DNA of 33,896 nt from Roseateles chitinivorans (lineage in GTDB: Bacteria > Pseudomonadota > Gammaproteobacteria > Burkholderiales > Burkholderiaceae_C): assembly GCF_002761755.1 (NCBI RefSeq), contig NZ_PEOG01000062.1, positions 1 to 33,896 of the forward strand. The letters run 5' to 3'. The stretch's first letter is position 1; every line of letters starts with the position of its first letter. The notes below the pieces were generated by a model. The model ran no database searches. It had not been told where the DNA came from and saw only the letters and a program-made list of their open reading frames with translations. The position numbers and the translations under genes are program-made. Shown here piece by piece: positions 1 to 7,142 of the stretch.

Positions 1-33
1 AGACATCGTTTGTACGACTTATTGTAAATGACA
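1..33. mobile_element. Outer end of a TnsB/TniA-type transposon (rest of element outside window)
   Basis: Read on the minus strand from base 33, the sequence begins TGTCATTTACAATAAG and continues to the window edge. The TGTCRTTTRCAA pattern is the usual outermost inverted repeat of elements moved by DDE transposases of the TnsB/TniA class (Tn5053/Tn402, Tn552, Tn7-like, CAST). The element would extend leftwards out of the window. Bases 34-38 (ccacc) are the candidate target duplication, but the other copy cannot be seen. Identification rests on one terminal repeat only; no transposase is visible. Confidence 0.55.
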
Positions 34-55
34 CCACCGCCTGCGCGAGCTACTG

Positions 56-298
56 TCATTCCGTCCCCGACGCTCTACCCATCTGGCCGAGCGCGAGGCC
101 CTCGGCCCGCGCGGCCTGGGCGATGCGGGCCGCCAGCCAGGCGGTGCGGGTCGAGTGGTCGACCGGCTGGCCCATGCTGAGATCGCCGACGAAGGCGAGC
201 GCGCGCACGGCGTCGAGCACCGGCACGCGCGAACCCGCCGCCGCCACGGAGGGCGTCGGCGGGGAGGACGGAGAGATCGGGAAGGAAGAAGCGGTCAC
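56..298 (-). pseudogene. Truncated HD-domain (LuxR-type) regulator, N-terminal fragment
   Basis: A short reading frame from a GTG at 298 carries a stretch with DAVRALAFVGDLSMGQPVDH, which I recognise as the usual N-terminus of HD-domain phosphohydrolase/LuxR-type regulators of several hundred residues. Homology-like sequence continues for about 20 residues (RTAWLAARIAQAAR) and then turns into an unrelated tail ending at 56. The frame is only about 80 codons, so HD and HTH domains are missing. The break lies within 30-70 bp of the transposon end at 33, which suggests that insertion or an adjacent deletion removed the 3' part. The start is uncertain because an in-frame ATG at 385 also exists. 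It is probably non-functional. Confidence 0.45.
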
Positions 299-475
299 GG
301 CATTCCAGGAGCAAGATCCAGCGTCCCGCGGGCAGGGCGGCCGGTCCGCCCGGCGTGCCGGGCGCACGGCGCGCATGGGGCGCATCCGGCCTGCTCGGCG
401 CAGCGGGCGGACCGGATCCCCCTGGCTCGCCCGGCGTGGCCGGCGTGCGGGACCTGCTCGCGGTCGGCGCGGACC

Positions 476-1246
476 TTACCGGGATTGCCGAACGGCGTCC
501 AGGATGAGCTTGGCGACCGCTTCGGGCTGCGACTGCTGGGGCACATGCGAGCTGCCCACCCGGGTCACCTTGGCGCCGGCGCGCTGCGCCATCGCGGCCT
601 GCGCCTCGGGGGCGATCATGCGGTCGGCGCTGGCCAGCAGGTACCACGACGGCTTGCTCTTCCAGGCCGCGACCGACACCGGCTGCTCGAAGGCCTTGGC
701 CTGGATCGGTCCCTGCGTCGCGGTCATCACGGCGGTGGTCGCGGCCGGCAGGTCCTGCGCGAAGTGGTCGCGCATGCCGGTGGGGGTCAGGCTCAGCCAG
801 CCTTGCGCGTCGGCCTTGAAGTGCGCCAGCCCGGACGGCGTCGGGAAGCCCTTGCCCTGGTCGGCGGTGTTCTGGCCGACGTCGGGCGCGAAGGCCGCGA
901 TATAGACCAGCGCGGCGACCTTGTCGGCGGCGCCGGCCTCGGTGATCACCGTGCCGCCCCAGGAATGGCCGACCAGCACGACCTTGCCGGGCTGCGCGTC
1001 GATGGCGCGGCGCGCGGCGGCCACGTCGTCGGCCAGCGAGCTCAGCGGGTTCTGCACCGCGGTGACCTGGACGCCTTCGCGTTGCAGCAGCGGGATCACC
1101 TTGGCCCAGTCCGAGCCGTCGGCGAAGGCGCCGTGGACGATGACGACCGACGGCTGCGGGGCCGGCGAGGCGGCGGACGCGAGGCCCGAGGCGGCGAGGG
1201 CGGAGGCAGCGGCGGTGGCGACGAGCAGGCGGCGGGCGAAGTTCAT
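476..1246 (-). CDS. Exported alpha/beta hydrolase
   Basis: This 256-residue protein belongs to the alpha/beta hydrolase superfamily. An N-terminal signal peptide (MNFARRLL followed by an Ala-rich core ending near ASAA) predicts export to the periplasm or beyond. The mature part starts with the oxyanion-hole motif VHGAFADGSDW and carries the nucleophile elbow GHSWGG. The acid and base are probably in the ASADRMIAP and SSHVPQQSQPEAVA segments. The closest general type is the EstC-like or salicylate-esterase-like small hydrolases; the substrate cannot be told from sequence. The ATG at 1246 has an AGGAG seven bases upstream, which decides against a longer upstream frame. It stands alone on this strand. 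The palindrome at 1321-1336 lies about 75 bp upstream and may control it. Confidence 0.88.
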   Translation of the reverse strand: MNFARRLLVATAAASALAASGLASAASPAPQPSVVIVHGAFADGSDWAKVIPLLQREGVQVTAVQNPLSSLADDVAAARRAIDAQPGKVVLVGHSWGGTVITEAGAADKVAALVYIAAFAPDVGQNTADQGKGFPTPSGLAHFKADAQGWLSLTPTGMRDHFAQDLPAATTAVMTATQGPIQAKAFEQPVSVAAWKSKPSWYLLASADRMIAPEAQAAMAQRAGAKVTRVGSSHVPQQSQPEAVAKLILDAVRQSR

Positions 1247-1806
1247 GAGGACGCTCCTGGTGGAAGTGGAGGGGTGTTGGAACAGGGCTCCACTGTCGCG
1301 ATTCGAGGCTCGCGCCGGTATCGGACGAATGTCCGAGGGCGCGCCGGGGCGCGCTGCCACGGCCGCGCACTGCCCATCCGGATTTACACGGAGCTCACCA
1401 CACTGGCCCCGCGGTGAGGTGCAAGGTGCCCCAGTCGACCATCGTGCGCCTCGGGCGGCCCGCGCCAGGGCGGAGCGCCTCGCGCCCGAGGGTCCGCCAC
1501 CGGCACTTCCCGTGCGGATGCGTTTGCGCGGCGTTTGCGCCGGCGCGATCGCCGGGTCTCGGCAAGTCCTGACCCCGTCGGATCGATCGATCCCCCGGTC
1601 CGTCTTAGGGAAACAACCACCCCCACACCGGGGGGAGGCACGGCCCGACCCCCTCCTGTGAACCGTGACGGGAGTCACAGAATCGACCCGCCCGAAGGCC
1701 GCCCTCCCGCCGGCCGACAGCAGTCGCGGCGGCGTCCGTCATCCCGGTGCGCCGCCGCTCGAGTCCAGGTGGACATCCCACCTTCATCCCGAAGAAGGAC
1801 GTAGCA
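1247..1806. promoter_or_regulatory. 560-bp divergent intergenic region with several palindromes
   Basis: No convincing gene is present. The region separates the hydrolase (minus) from the PEP-CTERM operon (plus). Visible elements are a perfect inverted repeat TCGGAC-gaat-GTCCGA at 1321-1336, a direct repeat GCGTTTGCGC at 1520-1529 and 1531-1540 (11-bp period), a perfect 14-bp palindrome GGATCGATCGATCC at 1580-1593, and a CRP-like site at 1664-1679 listed separately. I could not identify clear sigma-70 hexamers. Confidence 0.4.
1664..1679. promoter_or_regulatory. CRP/FNR-family-like binding site upstream of the PEP-CTERM operon
   Basis: CGTGA-cgggag-TCACA matches the CRP consensus TGTGA-N6-TCACA except for the first base. 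Its centre lies about 135 bp before the ATG at 1807. Consensus matching only; the regulator is not in the window. Confidence 0.4.
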
Positions 1807-2487
1807 ATGTTCAAGAAAGTCTGTTTGGCCGCGGCGGTGTTCGGCGCGATGGCGTCGGCCCATGCCGAGCAATACACCCTCATCAACGAAGGCTTCAACA
1901 CCACGGTCGTCAACGGCAGCACCGTGCTGGCCCCCGACCGCCTGAGCGCTGGCGACTGGCGCTTCATCAACCTGAACTCGCCGTCCGGCGCGGTGCCGGG
2001 CTGGACGCAGGGCCTGGAGTCCAACTTCCCGGCCCAGGCCGGCGCCGGTGAATCCTTCCTGCAGGCGCGCTGGGCGGCCGGTCCGGACGGCGGCTCGCTG
2101 GGCAGCTGGCTGATCACCGCCGCCTTCTCGACCGCCTTCGACACGCAGGTGTCCTTCTGGGCCCGCGGCGGCGTCGACGGTAACTACGCCGACGACCTGA
2201 CCTACGGCCTGGTGGACGCCGCCGGCGACCTGGCCAGCCTGCTGCCGGTCGCCACGATCACCGCCACCCTCGGCGACTGGAGCCGATACACCTTCACGAT
2301 CGCGGGCCAGGGCACCGGATCGAGCGCGCGCTTCGCGCTCGGACACGTCGGTGCCGTCGACACCTCGGACATCGCCGCGGTCGACAGCCTGGTGGTGGCG
2401 CAGGTGCCCGAGCCCTCGACCTGGGCGCTGGCCGGCGTCAGCCTGCTGGGCCTGATGGCCGCCCGCCGCCGTCGCGCCGCGCGATGA
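1807..2487 (+). CDS. PEP-CTERM protein with a choice-of-anchor J-type domain
   Basis: The 226-residue secreted protein has a signal peptide (MFKKVCLAAAVFGAMASAHA) and a C-terminal sorting signal at residues 200-226: VPEPSTWAL, a short hydrophobic stretch and an Arg-rich end. This is the PEP-CTERM tripartite motif processed by exosortase (EpsH family). The mature part, starting with an EGFNTT stretch and containing GVDGNYADDLTYGLVD, resembles the choice-of-anchor J (cleaved-adhesin-like) beta-sandwich domain seen on such proteins. The ATG at 1807 follows GAAGGA; an upstream in-frame GTG lacks a signal peptide. It is the first gene of a likely operon with the genes at 2549 and 3008. No exosortase gene is in the window, so processing enzymes must be elsewhere. 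Function is probably surface or matrix association; the ligand is unknown. Confidence 0.85.
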   Translation: MFKKVCLAAAVFGAMASAHAEQYTLINEGFNTTVVNGSTVLAPDRLSAGDWRFINLNSPSGAVPGWTQGLESNFPAQAGAGESFLQARWAAGPDGGSLGSWLITAAFSTAFDTQVSFWARGGVDGNYADDLTYGLVDAAGDLASLLPVATITATLGDWSRYTFTIAGQGTGSSARFALGHVGAVDTSDIAAVDSLVVAQVPEPSTWALAGVSLLGLMAARRRRAAR

Positions 2488-2548
2488 GCGCCAACGCGCG
2501 TCCCTCGATCACCCAATCCCCCGAGTCATCTCCGCAAGGACAACGACC

Positions 2549-3004
2549 ATGATCACCCGCATTTCCCTGGGCCTGGCGATCGCCGCGGCCCTGCCGCTGG
2601 CGGCGCAGGCTCACGAAGCCGCCGCGCCGGCGACCGCCCCGTCCGCCACGCCGGCCGCCCCGTCCGCCGCACCCGTCGTGGCGCAGGAGGCCCTCGTCGT
2701 CGTGCGCGATGCCGAGACCGGCAAGCTCCGCCCGGCCACGGCCGAGGAACACGCCGCGCTGCAGGCGCAGCTGCCGGCCGCCAAGGCGCGCGTCGCGCTG
2801 CGCGCGGTGGCGCTCTCGCCGCAGATGAAGCTGCACAGCAGCGGCGCTACCGGCATCCGCGCGACCGACGAGATGGCCAGCCAGTCCGTCGTCGTGCGCG
2901 GTCCCGACGGCAAGCTGATCGAAGCCTGCTTCGCCAGCAAGGAAGAGGCCGAGGCCTTCATGAAGAGCGCCTCCGCCGCCAAATCGGCCCTGCCCACGGA
3001 GTAA
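2549..3004 (+). CDS. Small exported post-PEP-CTERM-1-like protein
   Basis: The 151-residue protein has a signal peptide (MITRISLGLAIAAALPLAAQAH), then an Ala/Pro-rich segment (residues 24-45), then a conserved-looking core with VVRDAETGKLRPATAEEHAAL and a C-terminal DEMASQSVVVRGPDGKLIEA segment. These two blocks match my memory of the post-PEP-CTERM-1 family, small exported proteins usually encoded directly after PEP-CTERM genes in Burkholderiales. Position 61 bp after the PEP-CTERM gene and three bp before the peptidase gene agrees with this. The biochemical role of the family is unknown. Start choice is clear: AAGGACAACGACC precedes the ATG. Confidence 0.7.
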   Translation: MITRISLGLAIAAALPLAAQAHEAAAPATAPSATPAAPSAAPVVAQEALVVVRDAETGKLRPATAEEHAALQAQLPAAKARVALRAVALSPQMKLHSSGATGIRATDEMASQSVVVRGPDGKLIEACFASKEEAEAFMKSASAAKSALPTE

Positions 3005-3007
3005 GCC

Positions 3008-4495
3008 ATGCACAAGACCATCAGCTTCAAGCAGACCCTGCTGCGCTCGGCCGTCGTGGCCGCCCTGTGCGGCGCTGGCCTGGCGCAGGCCGCGACCATC
3101 GTCATCCAGAGCCGCGACCCGGCCGGCGTCGGCTTCAACGACACCACGCCGGTCGCGCCGGTCGGCGGCAACCCGGGCACCACGCTCGGCGAGCAGCGCA
3201 TGTTCATCTACCGCTATGTCGCCGACGTGTGGGAACAGGCGCTGGAGAGCGACGTCACCATCACCGTCAGCGCTGCCTGGGAGCCGCTGGCCTGCACCGC
3301 TTCCTCGGCGACGCTGGGCAGCGCCAGCGCCTGGAACTTCTGGTATGGCTTCCAGGGCGGCGCGCCCGACACCTGGTATCCGCAGGCCCTGGCCAACAAG
3401 CTGGCCAAGGTCAACCTGAGCGAAGGCCAGCCCGACACCACCGGCTTCAACAACGTCGACATCAAGACCCAGTTCAACATCAACCTGGGCAAGGAAGGCT
3501 GCCTGACCGGCTCGCCGTTCTACCTCGGCATTGACGGCAACTTCGGCACTGGCGTGAACTTCGTCGAGACGCTGCTGCATGAGCTGGGCCATGGTCTGGG
3601 CTTCAGCGTGCTGTCGGTGCAGACCTCCACCGGCAAGCGCATCAACCGCGCCGGCACCGCCTACACCGACGACGGACTGCCCAGCATCTGGGAACGCTTC
3701 ATGTTCGACAACACCCAGGGCAAGACCTGGCTGAACATGACGAGCGCGGAGCGCAAGGCCTCGGCGGTGAACCCGCTGGGCCTGGCCTGGGTCGGGCCGA
3801 ACGTCGTCGCCGGCGCCGGCATGCTGGCGGCCACGCCGGTGCTGAAGGTCGCGACCGCGGCGCCGGGCTATTCGGGCCAGTACCCGTACGGCACCGCCTC
3901 CTTCGGGCCGGCGGTCGGCAGCGGGATGACGCTGGGTTCGATCTCGACGATCGCACCGGACACGGTCGGCGCGGGCCAGGGCTGCCTGCCGTTCAACGGT
4001 GCCGACACGGCCGCCAGCGCCGGCAAGGTGGTGGTGATCGATCGCGGCACCTGCGGTTTCGCGGTCAAGGCCAAGAACGCGCAGAACGCCGGCGCGATCG
4101 GCGTGATCATCGCCAACAACGTCGCCGGCGCCGCGCCCGGCCTGGGCGGCAGCGACCCGACGATCACCATCCCGACGATCAGCGTGTCGCAAGGCGACGG
4201 CGTCAAGCTGCGCGCCGCCATCACCGCCTCGGTGCCCTACGGCATGCGCGGCAAGGTCGGCTACGCGACCGGCTCGCTGACGACCGACCCGAGCCGACGC
4301 GCCGGTGCCGACGCGCTGGGGCGTCCGCTGCTGTACACGCCCAATCCGCTGGTGGGTGGCTCGTCGGTGTCGCACTGGGATGTCTCGGCCTCGCCCAACC
4401 TGCTGATGGAGCCCAACATCAGCCCGGACCTGGGGTTGGTGCTGGTGCCGCCGAAGGACCTGACCAAGTCGCTGCTGAAGGACCTGGGTTGGTAA
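3008..4495 (+). CDS. Exported leishmanolysin-like zinc metallopeptidase with inserted PA domain
   Basis: This 495-residue protein has a signal peptide ending at about residue 29 (GLAQAA). The zinc motif HELGHGLGF is at 191-199, giving two His ligands and the catalytic Glu192. The metzincin third His of HExxHxxGxxH is absent at its usual place. A protease-associated (PA) domain follows at about 275-410 (VVVIDRGTCGFAVKAKNAQNAGAIGVIIAN). After it comes GGSSVSHWDVS with His456 and then NLLMEP with Met467. A distant SHW His followed by a Met turn is how leishmanolysin (M8) builds its site, so His456 is the inferred third ligand. Two to four further Cys residues may pair outside the cell. It starts three bp after the preceding gene and is followed by two hairpins. 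It may process surface proteins such as the PEP-CTERM partner, but that is a guess. Confidence 0.82.
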   Translation: MHKTISFKQTLLRSAVVAALCGAGLAQAATIVIQSRDPAGVGFNDTTPVAPVGGNPGTTLGEQRMFIYRYVADVWEQALESDVTITVSAAWEPLACTASSATLGSASAWNFWYGFQGGAPDTWYPQALANKLAKVNLSEGQPDTTGFNNVDIKTQFNINLGKEGCLTGSPFYLGIDGNFGTGVNFVETLLHELGHGLGFSVLSVQTSTGKRINRAGTAYTDDGLPSIWERFMFDNTQGKTWLNMTSAERKASAVNPLGLAWVGPNVVAGAGMLAATPVLKVATAAPGYSGQYPYGTASFGPAVGSGMTLGSISTIAPDTVGAGQGCLPFNGADTAASAGKVVVIDRGTCGFAVKAKNAQNAGAIGVIIANNVAGAAPGLGGSDPTITIPTISVSQGDGVKLRAAITASVPYGMRGKVGYATGSLTTDPSRRAGADALGRPLLYTPNPLVGGSSVSHWDVSASPNLLMEPNISPDLGLVLVPPKDLTKSLLKDLGW

Positions 4496-4522
4496 ACCGA
4501 CCTGGCGACTGACGATCGGCCG

Positions 4523-4574
4523 GACGCCCCGCAAGGGCGTCTGGCCCGGAAGCCCGGCGCTTGCGCCGGGCTTT
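4523..4574 (+). terminator. Double-hairpin terminator of the PEP-CTERM/peptidase operon
   Basis: Two adjacent inverted repeats are visible: GACGCCC-cgcaa-GGGCGTC at 4523-4541, and AGCCCGGCGC-tt-GCGCCGGGCT at 4551-4572 followed by TT. The second has a 10-bp GC-rich arm and is the stronger candidate. Confidence 0.75.
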
Positions 4575-4773
4575 GTCGTTCAGGTTGACTGAATGGCCGA
4601 GGCGAGGACCTTCAGGGGGACGATATCGCTCGAAAGGGCGATGAATTCCGCCATGCGGACGCCCGGCGGCCGGGTTCGCCGCCCGGTTGCGTCTTCGAAC
4701 AGGCGGGGCTGCCGGACTGGCTGATAATCGCGGCCCCGGTTCGCCGGACCCTGGTTTTTTACTGGAAGCATTG

Positions 4774-5049
4774 ATGAACAAGAGTGAACTGATCGAAGGC
4801 ATCGCCACCAAGGCGGGCGTCACCCGTGCCGTGGCCGCGACCGCCCTGGACGCGACCCTGGAAACCATCACCGAAGCCCTGGCCGCCGGCGACCAGATCG
4901 CCCTGGTCGGCTTCGGCACCTTCAAGGTGAGCGAGCGCGCCGCCCGCACCGGCAAGAACCCGGCCACCGGCGAAGCGCTGGACATCCCGGCCTCCAAGGT
5001 CGCCAAGTTCACCGCCGGCAAGGCGCTGAAGGATGCGGTGAACAAGTAA
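4774..5049 (+). CDS. hupB: DNA-binding protein HU
   Basis: The 91-residue protein is a complete HU/IHF-family histone-like protein. HU forms dimers that bend and compact nucleoid DNA with little sequence preference. The start MNKSELIEGIATKAGVT, the dimer core VGFGTFKV and the DNA-binding arm segment RTGKNPATGEALDIPA are all typical; ending in KDAVNK at residue 91 matches the family length. The HU-type arm and lack of IHF-specific changes argue for HU. The ATG at 4774 has GGAAG upstream. It forms a single-gene unit with a strong terminator and marks the core-genome border just before the mobile island that begins at about 5117. Confidence 0.96.
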   Translation: MNKSELIEGIATKAGVTRAVAATALDATLETITEALAAGDQIALVGFGTFKVSERAARTGKNPATGEALDIPASKVAKFTAGKALKDAVNK

Positions 5050-5074
5050 GCCTGCCGGCTTTTTTCGCCCGGAC

Positions 5075-5116
5075 GACGCCCGCGATGCGCAAGCATCGGC
5101 GGGCGTCCTTGTTTTG
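5075..5116 (+). terminator. Rho-independent terminator of hupB
   Basis: Arms GACGCCCGC-GATGC (5075-5088) and GCATC-GGCGGGCGTC (5093-5107) pair with one bulge around a GCAA loop, followed by CTTGTTTTG. A T-run at 5059-5065 just after the stop may add to this. Confidence 0.85.
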
Positions 5117-5126
5117 ACGACAATGT

Positions 5127-5441
5127 GACGGCTCAGCCACCGCCCGGGCCATTGACTACAGCCTCAAGCGCTGGGCAGTGCTGACCCGCTACCTCGATGA
5201 CGGCGACTTGCCGATTGATAACAACTGGGTGAAGAACCGCATCCGGCCCATCGCGCTGGGGCGGCAGAACTGGCTGTTCGCCGGCAGCTCGCGCGCGGGC
5301 GAGCGGGCTGCGGCCGTGATGAGCCTCATCCACTCGGCCAAGCTCAACGGGCTGGATCCCTATGACTACCTCCGCGATGTGCTGGAGCGGCTGCCGACGC
5401 AGCCGGCCAGTCGCATCAATGAACTGCTGCCGCACCGCTGA
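5127..5441 (+). pseudogene. IS66-family transposase, C-terminal fragment
   Basis: The frame from about 5127 encodes GSATARAIDYSLKRW, then RYLDDGDLPIDNNWVKNRIR and a segment with GRQNWLFAGSSRAGERAA, ending ELLPHR-stop. This is the last ~105 residues of an IS66-type DDE transposase (TnpC); the DNN(W)VKNRIR block holds the final acidic catalytic residue. The N-terminal three quarters and the partner genes are absent, so it cannot move. The fragment begins right after the hupB terminator, which marks a past insertion/deletion breakpoint at about 5117-5127. No IS66 end was recognised after the stop. Confidence 0.88.
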
Positions 5442-5470
5442 CACACTCCATAGCTGGGGGAAGCGCGCTC

Positions 5471-5767
5471 ATGTTGAACTATGAAGATGCCGTCGCAGCG
5501 GTAGAGAAGCAACTCGCCAAAGTCGACGATCTACCCGAAGGCGACTCGCTGGTCCTTGTGTCGGAGCACACCATCGAACGCCCGTTCGGTTGGGTCTTCT
5601 TCTACACATCGCGCCTGTACCGCGACACCGGCGACATCAAGTACGCCCTAGCAGGGAACGCTCCTCTCATCGTCAACCGGAGTTCCGGCGAGGTCGTGGC
5701 GACCGGCACCGCACGGCTCGTGGAGCACTACATCGCCGAATACGAGGCACGCACCGGCCTCACCTGA
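5471..5767 (+). CDS. Imm35 (YrhB-domain) immunity protein
   Basis: This 98-residue cytoplasmic protein resembles the YrhB/Imm35 family of polymorphic-toxin immunity proteins. Key features are the acidic-hydrophobic start MLNYEDAVAAVEKQL, the strand-rich centre RPFGWVFFYTSRLYRDTGD, the motif ALAGNAPLIVNRSSGEV and the end TGTARLVEHYIAEYE. These match family layout and length. It should bind and block one specific toxin in the same cell; that toxin is not recognised here, since the remnant that follows encodes a different C-terminal domain. The ATG at 5471 has GGGGGAAG upstream. It lies directly behind the IS66 fragment and is an orphan immunity gene in a decayed toxin array. Confidence 0.78.
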   Translation: MLNYEDAVAAVEKQLAKVDDLPEGDSLVLVSEHTIERPFGWVFFYTSRLYRDTGDIKYALAGNAPLIVNRSSGEVVATGTARLVEHYIAEYEARTGLT

Positions 5768-5772
5768 CATCG

Positions 5773-6218
5773 CTGTACGCTTACGAAGAAGGAACTCGAA
5801 GGCACGAAGAACGCCGTCAAGCAGACCTATCAGGTCCTGCCGACGGGAGGCGGACCAAGCTGGCGGAGCCCGCCTTCGAGACGATCCGCAAGGCGGCGAA
5901 CGGTGATGGCGGCACGATCAGCGACCTGACGGAGTTCGGCGCGGGCGTGCTGCTGCCGGCCCCGGGCGCTGCAGCTGGCGAGGTCGCCGACAAGCTCGGA
6001 GACCTTGTCGGCAACTTCACCAGGAGCGTTGAGCGAGGCACCGTTCGCGAGGCGCTGGAAGGCACGCAGACGGCGGGCAAGGTCATCGGCGAAATCGCCG
6101 AGTCGTCGGTGCCGAAGCAGACTGGGCGCTTGCTGAGCGAAGGTACCAGCGGCCCTGCCTCGGGCACGTCCGCGAGCAAGACGGTGCGGTCGGTCGAGGC
6201 GGAGGTCACCCCCCTAAG
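5773..6218 (+). pseudogene. Frameshifted polymorphic-toxin carrier remnant
   Basis: Protein-like sequence switches frame. One frame gives KKELEGTKNAVKQTYQVLPTGGG (about 5786-5850). A second frame then gives a segment running from PAFETIRKAANGDGGTISDL to GRLLSEGTSGPASGTSASK (about 5866-6210). The third frame continues into the toxin domain at 6219. The middle part has a helical Ala/Gly-rich pre-toxin look (TEFGAGVLLPAPGAAAGEVA) common before C-terminal toxin domains of RHS or similar carriers. There is no proper start and the 5' carrier is missing. I read this as one former toxin gene damaged by a 5' deletion and two indels. The carrier family is not certain. Confidence 0.55.
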
Positions 6219-6743
6219 ATGGTGGATCGGCCGATGTTCGCTGCGGTTGGCGCGAATAGCCTGACCCGGCGCCAGTACATCATGGCCAACTTGGCCGAAT
6301 CGCGCGCGGGCAACGATGCAAGTAGATTCGCGGGACACGTAAAGGCTGAGACGGGCGCGGCGACGGCGCGCTCAGTGGCTGCAAAGGGCGCAGGCAAGTA
6401 TTCGGTCGGGGCCTATAACAAGATTCGCGGTACCGTCGCAGGAATGGACGCGCATCACGTTGGGCAAAAGGTTTTGATGCAAGACCTGATCCCTGGTTAC
6501 GACGCGATGACTGCTCCGGCAATCTTGGTGCCGAAGGTCGGTCATACGATCAAGGGACCGAATGGCATTGTTTCGCGCAGCGTTGTTGGCCTTCGCAAGC
6601 CGAGAGCTGTTCTCGCCCGCGATATTCGGGAACTGCGTCGGGTGTACCCTGACGTGCCAAACTCCTCATTGCAAGACCTCATTCGGATGAACAAGGACGC
6701 CTACCCTGGTGCCTTTGAAGGTAAGAGTTATGACGCCCAATGA
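6219..6743 (+). pseudogene. Nuclease-like C-terminal toxin domain (HNH/ENDO VII-type, tentative)
   Basis: A 174-codon open frame begins MVDRPMFAAVGANSLT and carries a compact domain at about residues 74-163: GMDAHHVGQKVLMQDLIPGY, then APAILVPKVGHTIKGPNGIV, then DIRELRRVYPDVPNSSLQDL. The AHH pair (78-80) plus His109 after a PKVGHT turn resembles metal-binding HNH/ENDO VII-like toxin domains found at the ends of RHS and related polymorphic toxins. I recognise the block as a recurring toxin tip but cannot name its family with certainty. The preceding carrier is in another frame, so it is probably part of a broken gene; a GGAGG at 6201-6205 might allow separate translation from 6219. It overlaps the next gene by 14 bp, the usual toxin-immunity arrangement. 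Confidence 0.55.
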
Positions 6744-7083
6744 CTTTGTTGCAGGCCTGAGAATGGCCGTTGTTGAAGAGAACACTGGCATGTACCGCCA
6801 GCTCTTCACCAGTACTTCGGTGGCGAAGGCATCCGATCCATATTGGAAGCGGGCCTTGACTCTCTTCAATGGCCTAAGCGCTGAGCAGCAAGAAGTGTTC
6901 TTCGAGGTTGTTCGCCAAGTGGCGGCCGACACGACATCAAACGTCTTGGGTGTGATTGACGGAGTAAATGCCTTGGACGGTGTGGACGAGCAATTCGTGT
7001 TGACTTGCGAAAGCGGGTCCAAGCTAAGCGGTGATTTGCAAAGCTTGTTCTTGGTTGAAGAGGAACGGGCATCACGGAAGTGA
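6730..7083 (+). CDS. Putative cognate immunity protein
   Basis: The 117-residue protein (MTPNDFVAGLRMAVVEENTG) has no signal peptide and is mostly helical and acidic. Segments such as YWKRALTLFNGLSAEQQEVF, FEVVRQVAADTTSNVLGVID and SGDLQSLFLVEEE form a complete-looking small domain. I recognise this as a family that recurs beside the toxin tip encoded just upstream, but it has no name I can give. The ATG at 6730 has GAAGG and lies inside the toxin end; a GTG at 6709 in the same frame is a weaker choice. The perfect hairpin at 7099 ends the unit. Its intact state beside a broken toxin fits retention of immunity for self-protection. Function is inferred from position. Confidence 0.6.
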   Translation: MTPNDFVAGLRMAVVEENTGMYRQLFTSTSVAKASDPYWKRALTLFNGLSAEQQEVFFEVVRQVAADTTSNVLGVIDGVNALDGVDEQFVLTCESGSKLSGDLQSLFLVEEERASRK

Positions 7084-7098
7084 TGACAGTTCAGAAAT

Positions 7099-7129
7099 AA
7101 CAAAGGGCCGCTGACAGCGGCCCTTTGTT
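7099..7129 (+). terminator. Strong rho-independent terminator after the immunity gene
   Basis: AACAAAGGGCCGCTG (7099-7113) and CAGCGGCCCTTTGTT (7115-7129) are perfectly complementary 15-base arms around one base, with A-rich and T-rich flanks, so it can work in both directions. It closes the toxin/immunity unit 15 bp after the stop. Confidence 0.9.
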
Positions 7130-7142
7130 CTGGGGTGTGCTC

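Noticed and set aside
155..1417. 420-codon plus-strand frame across the first genes
   Set aside because: Antisense to the hydrolase with a signal peptide and good ribosome site; the plus frame is Arg/Gly-rich without domains.
5127..5441. IS66 as an active element
   Set aside because: Only the C-terminal ~105 codons remain; no tnpA/tnpB and no terminal repeats were found.
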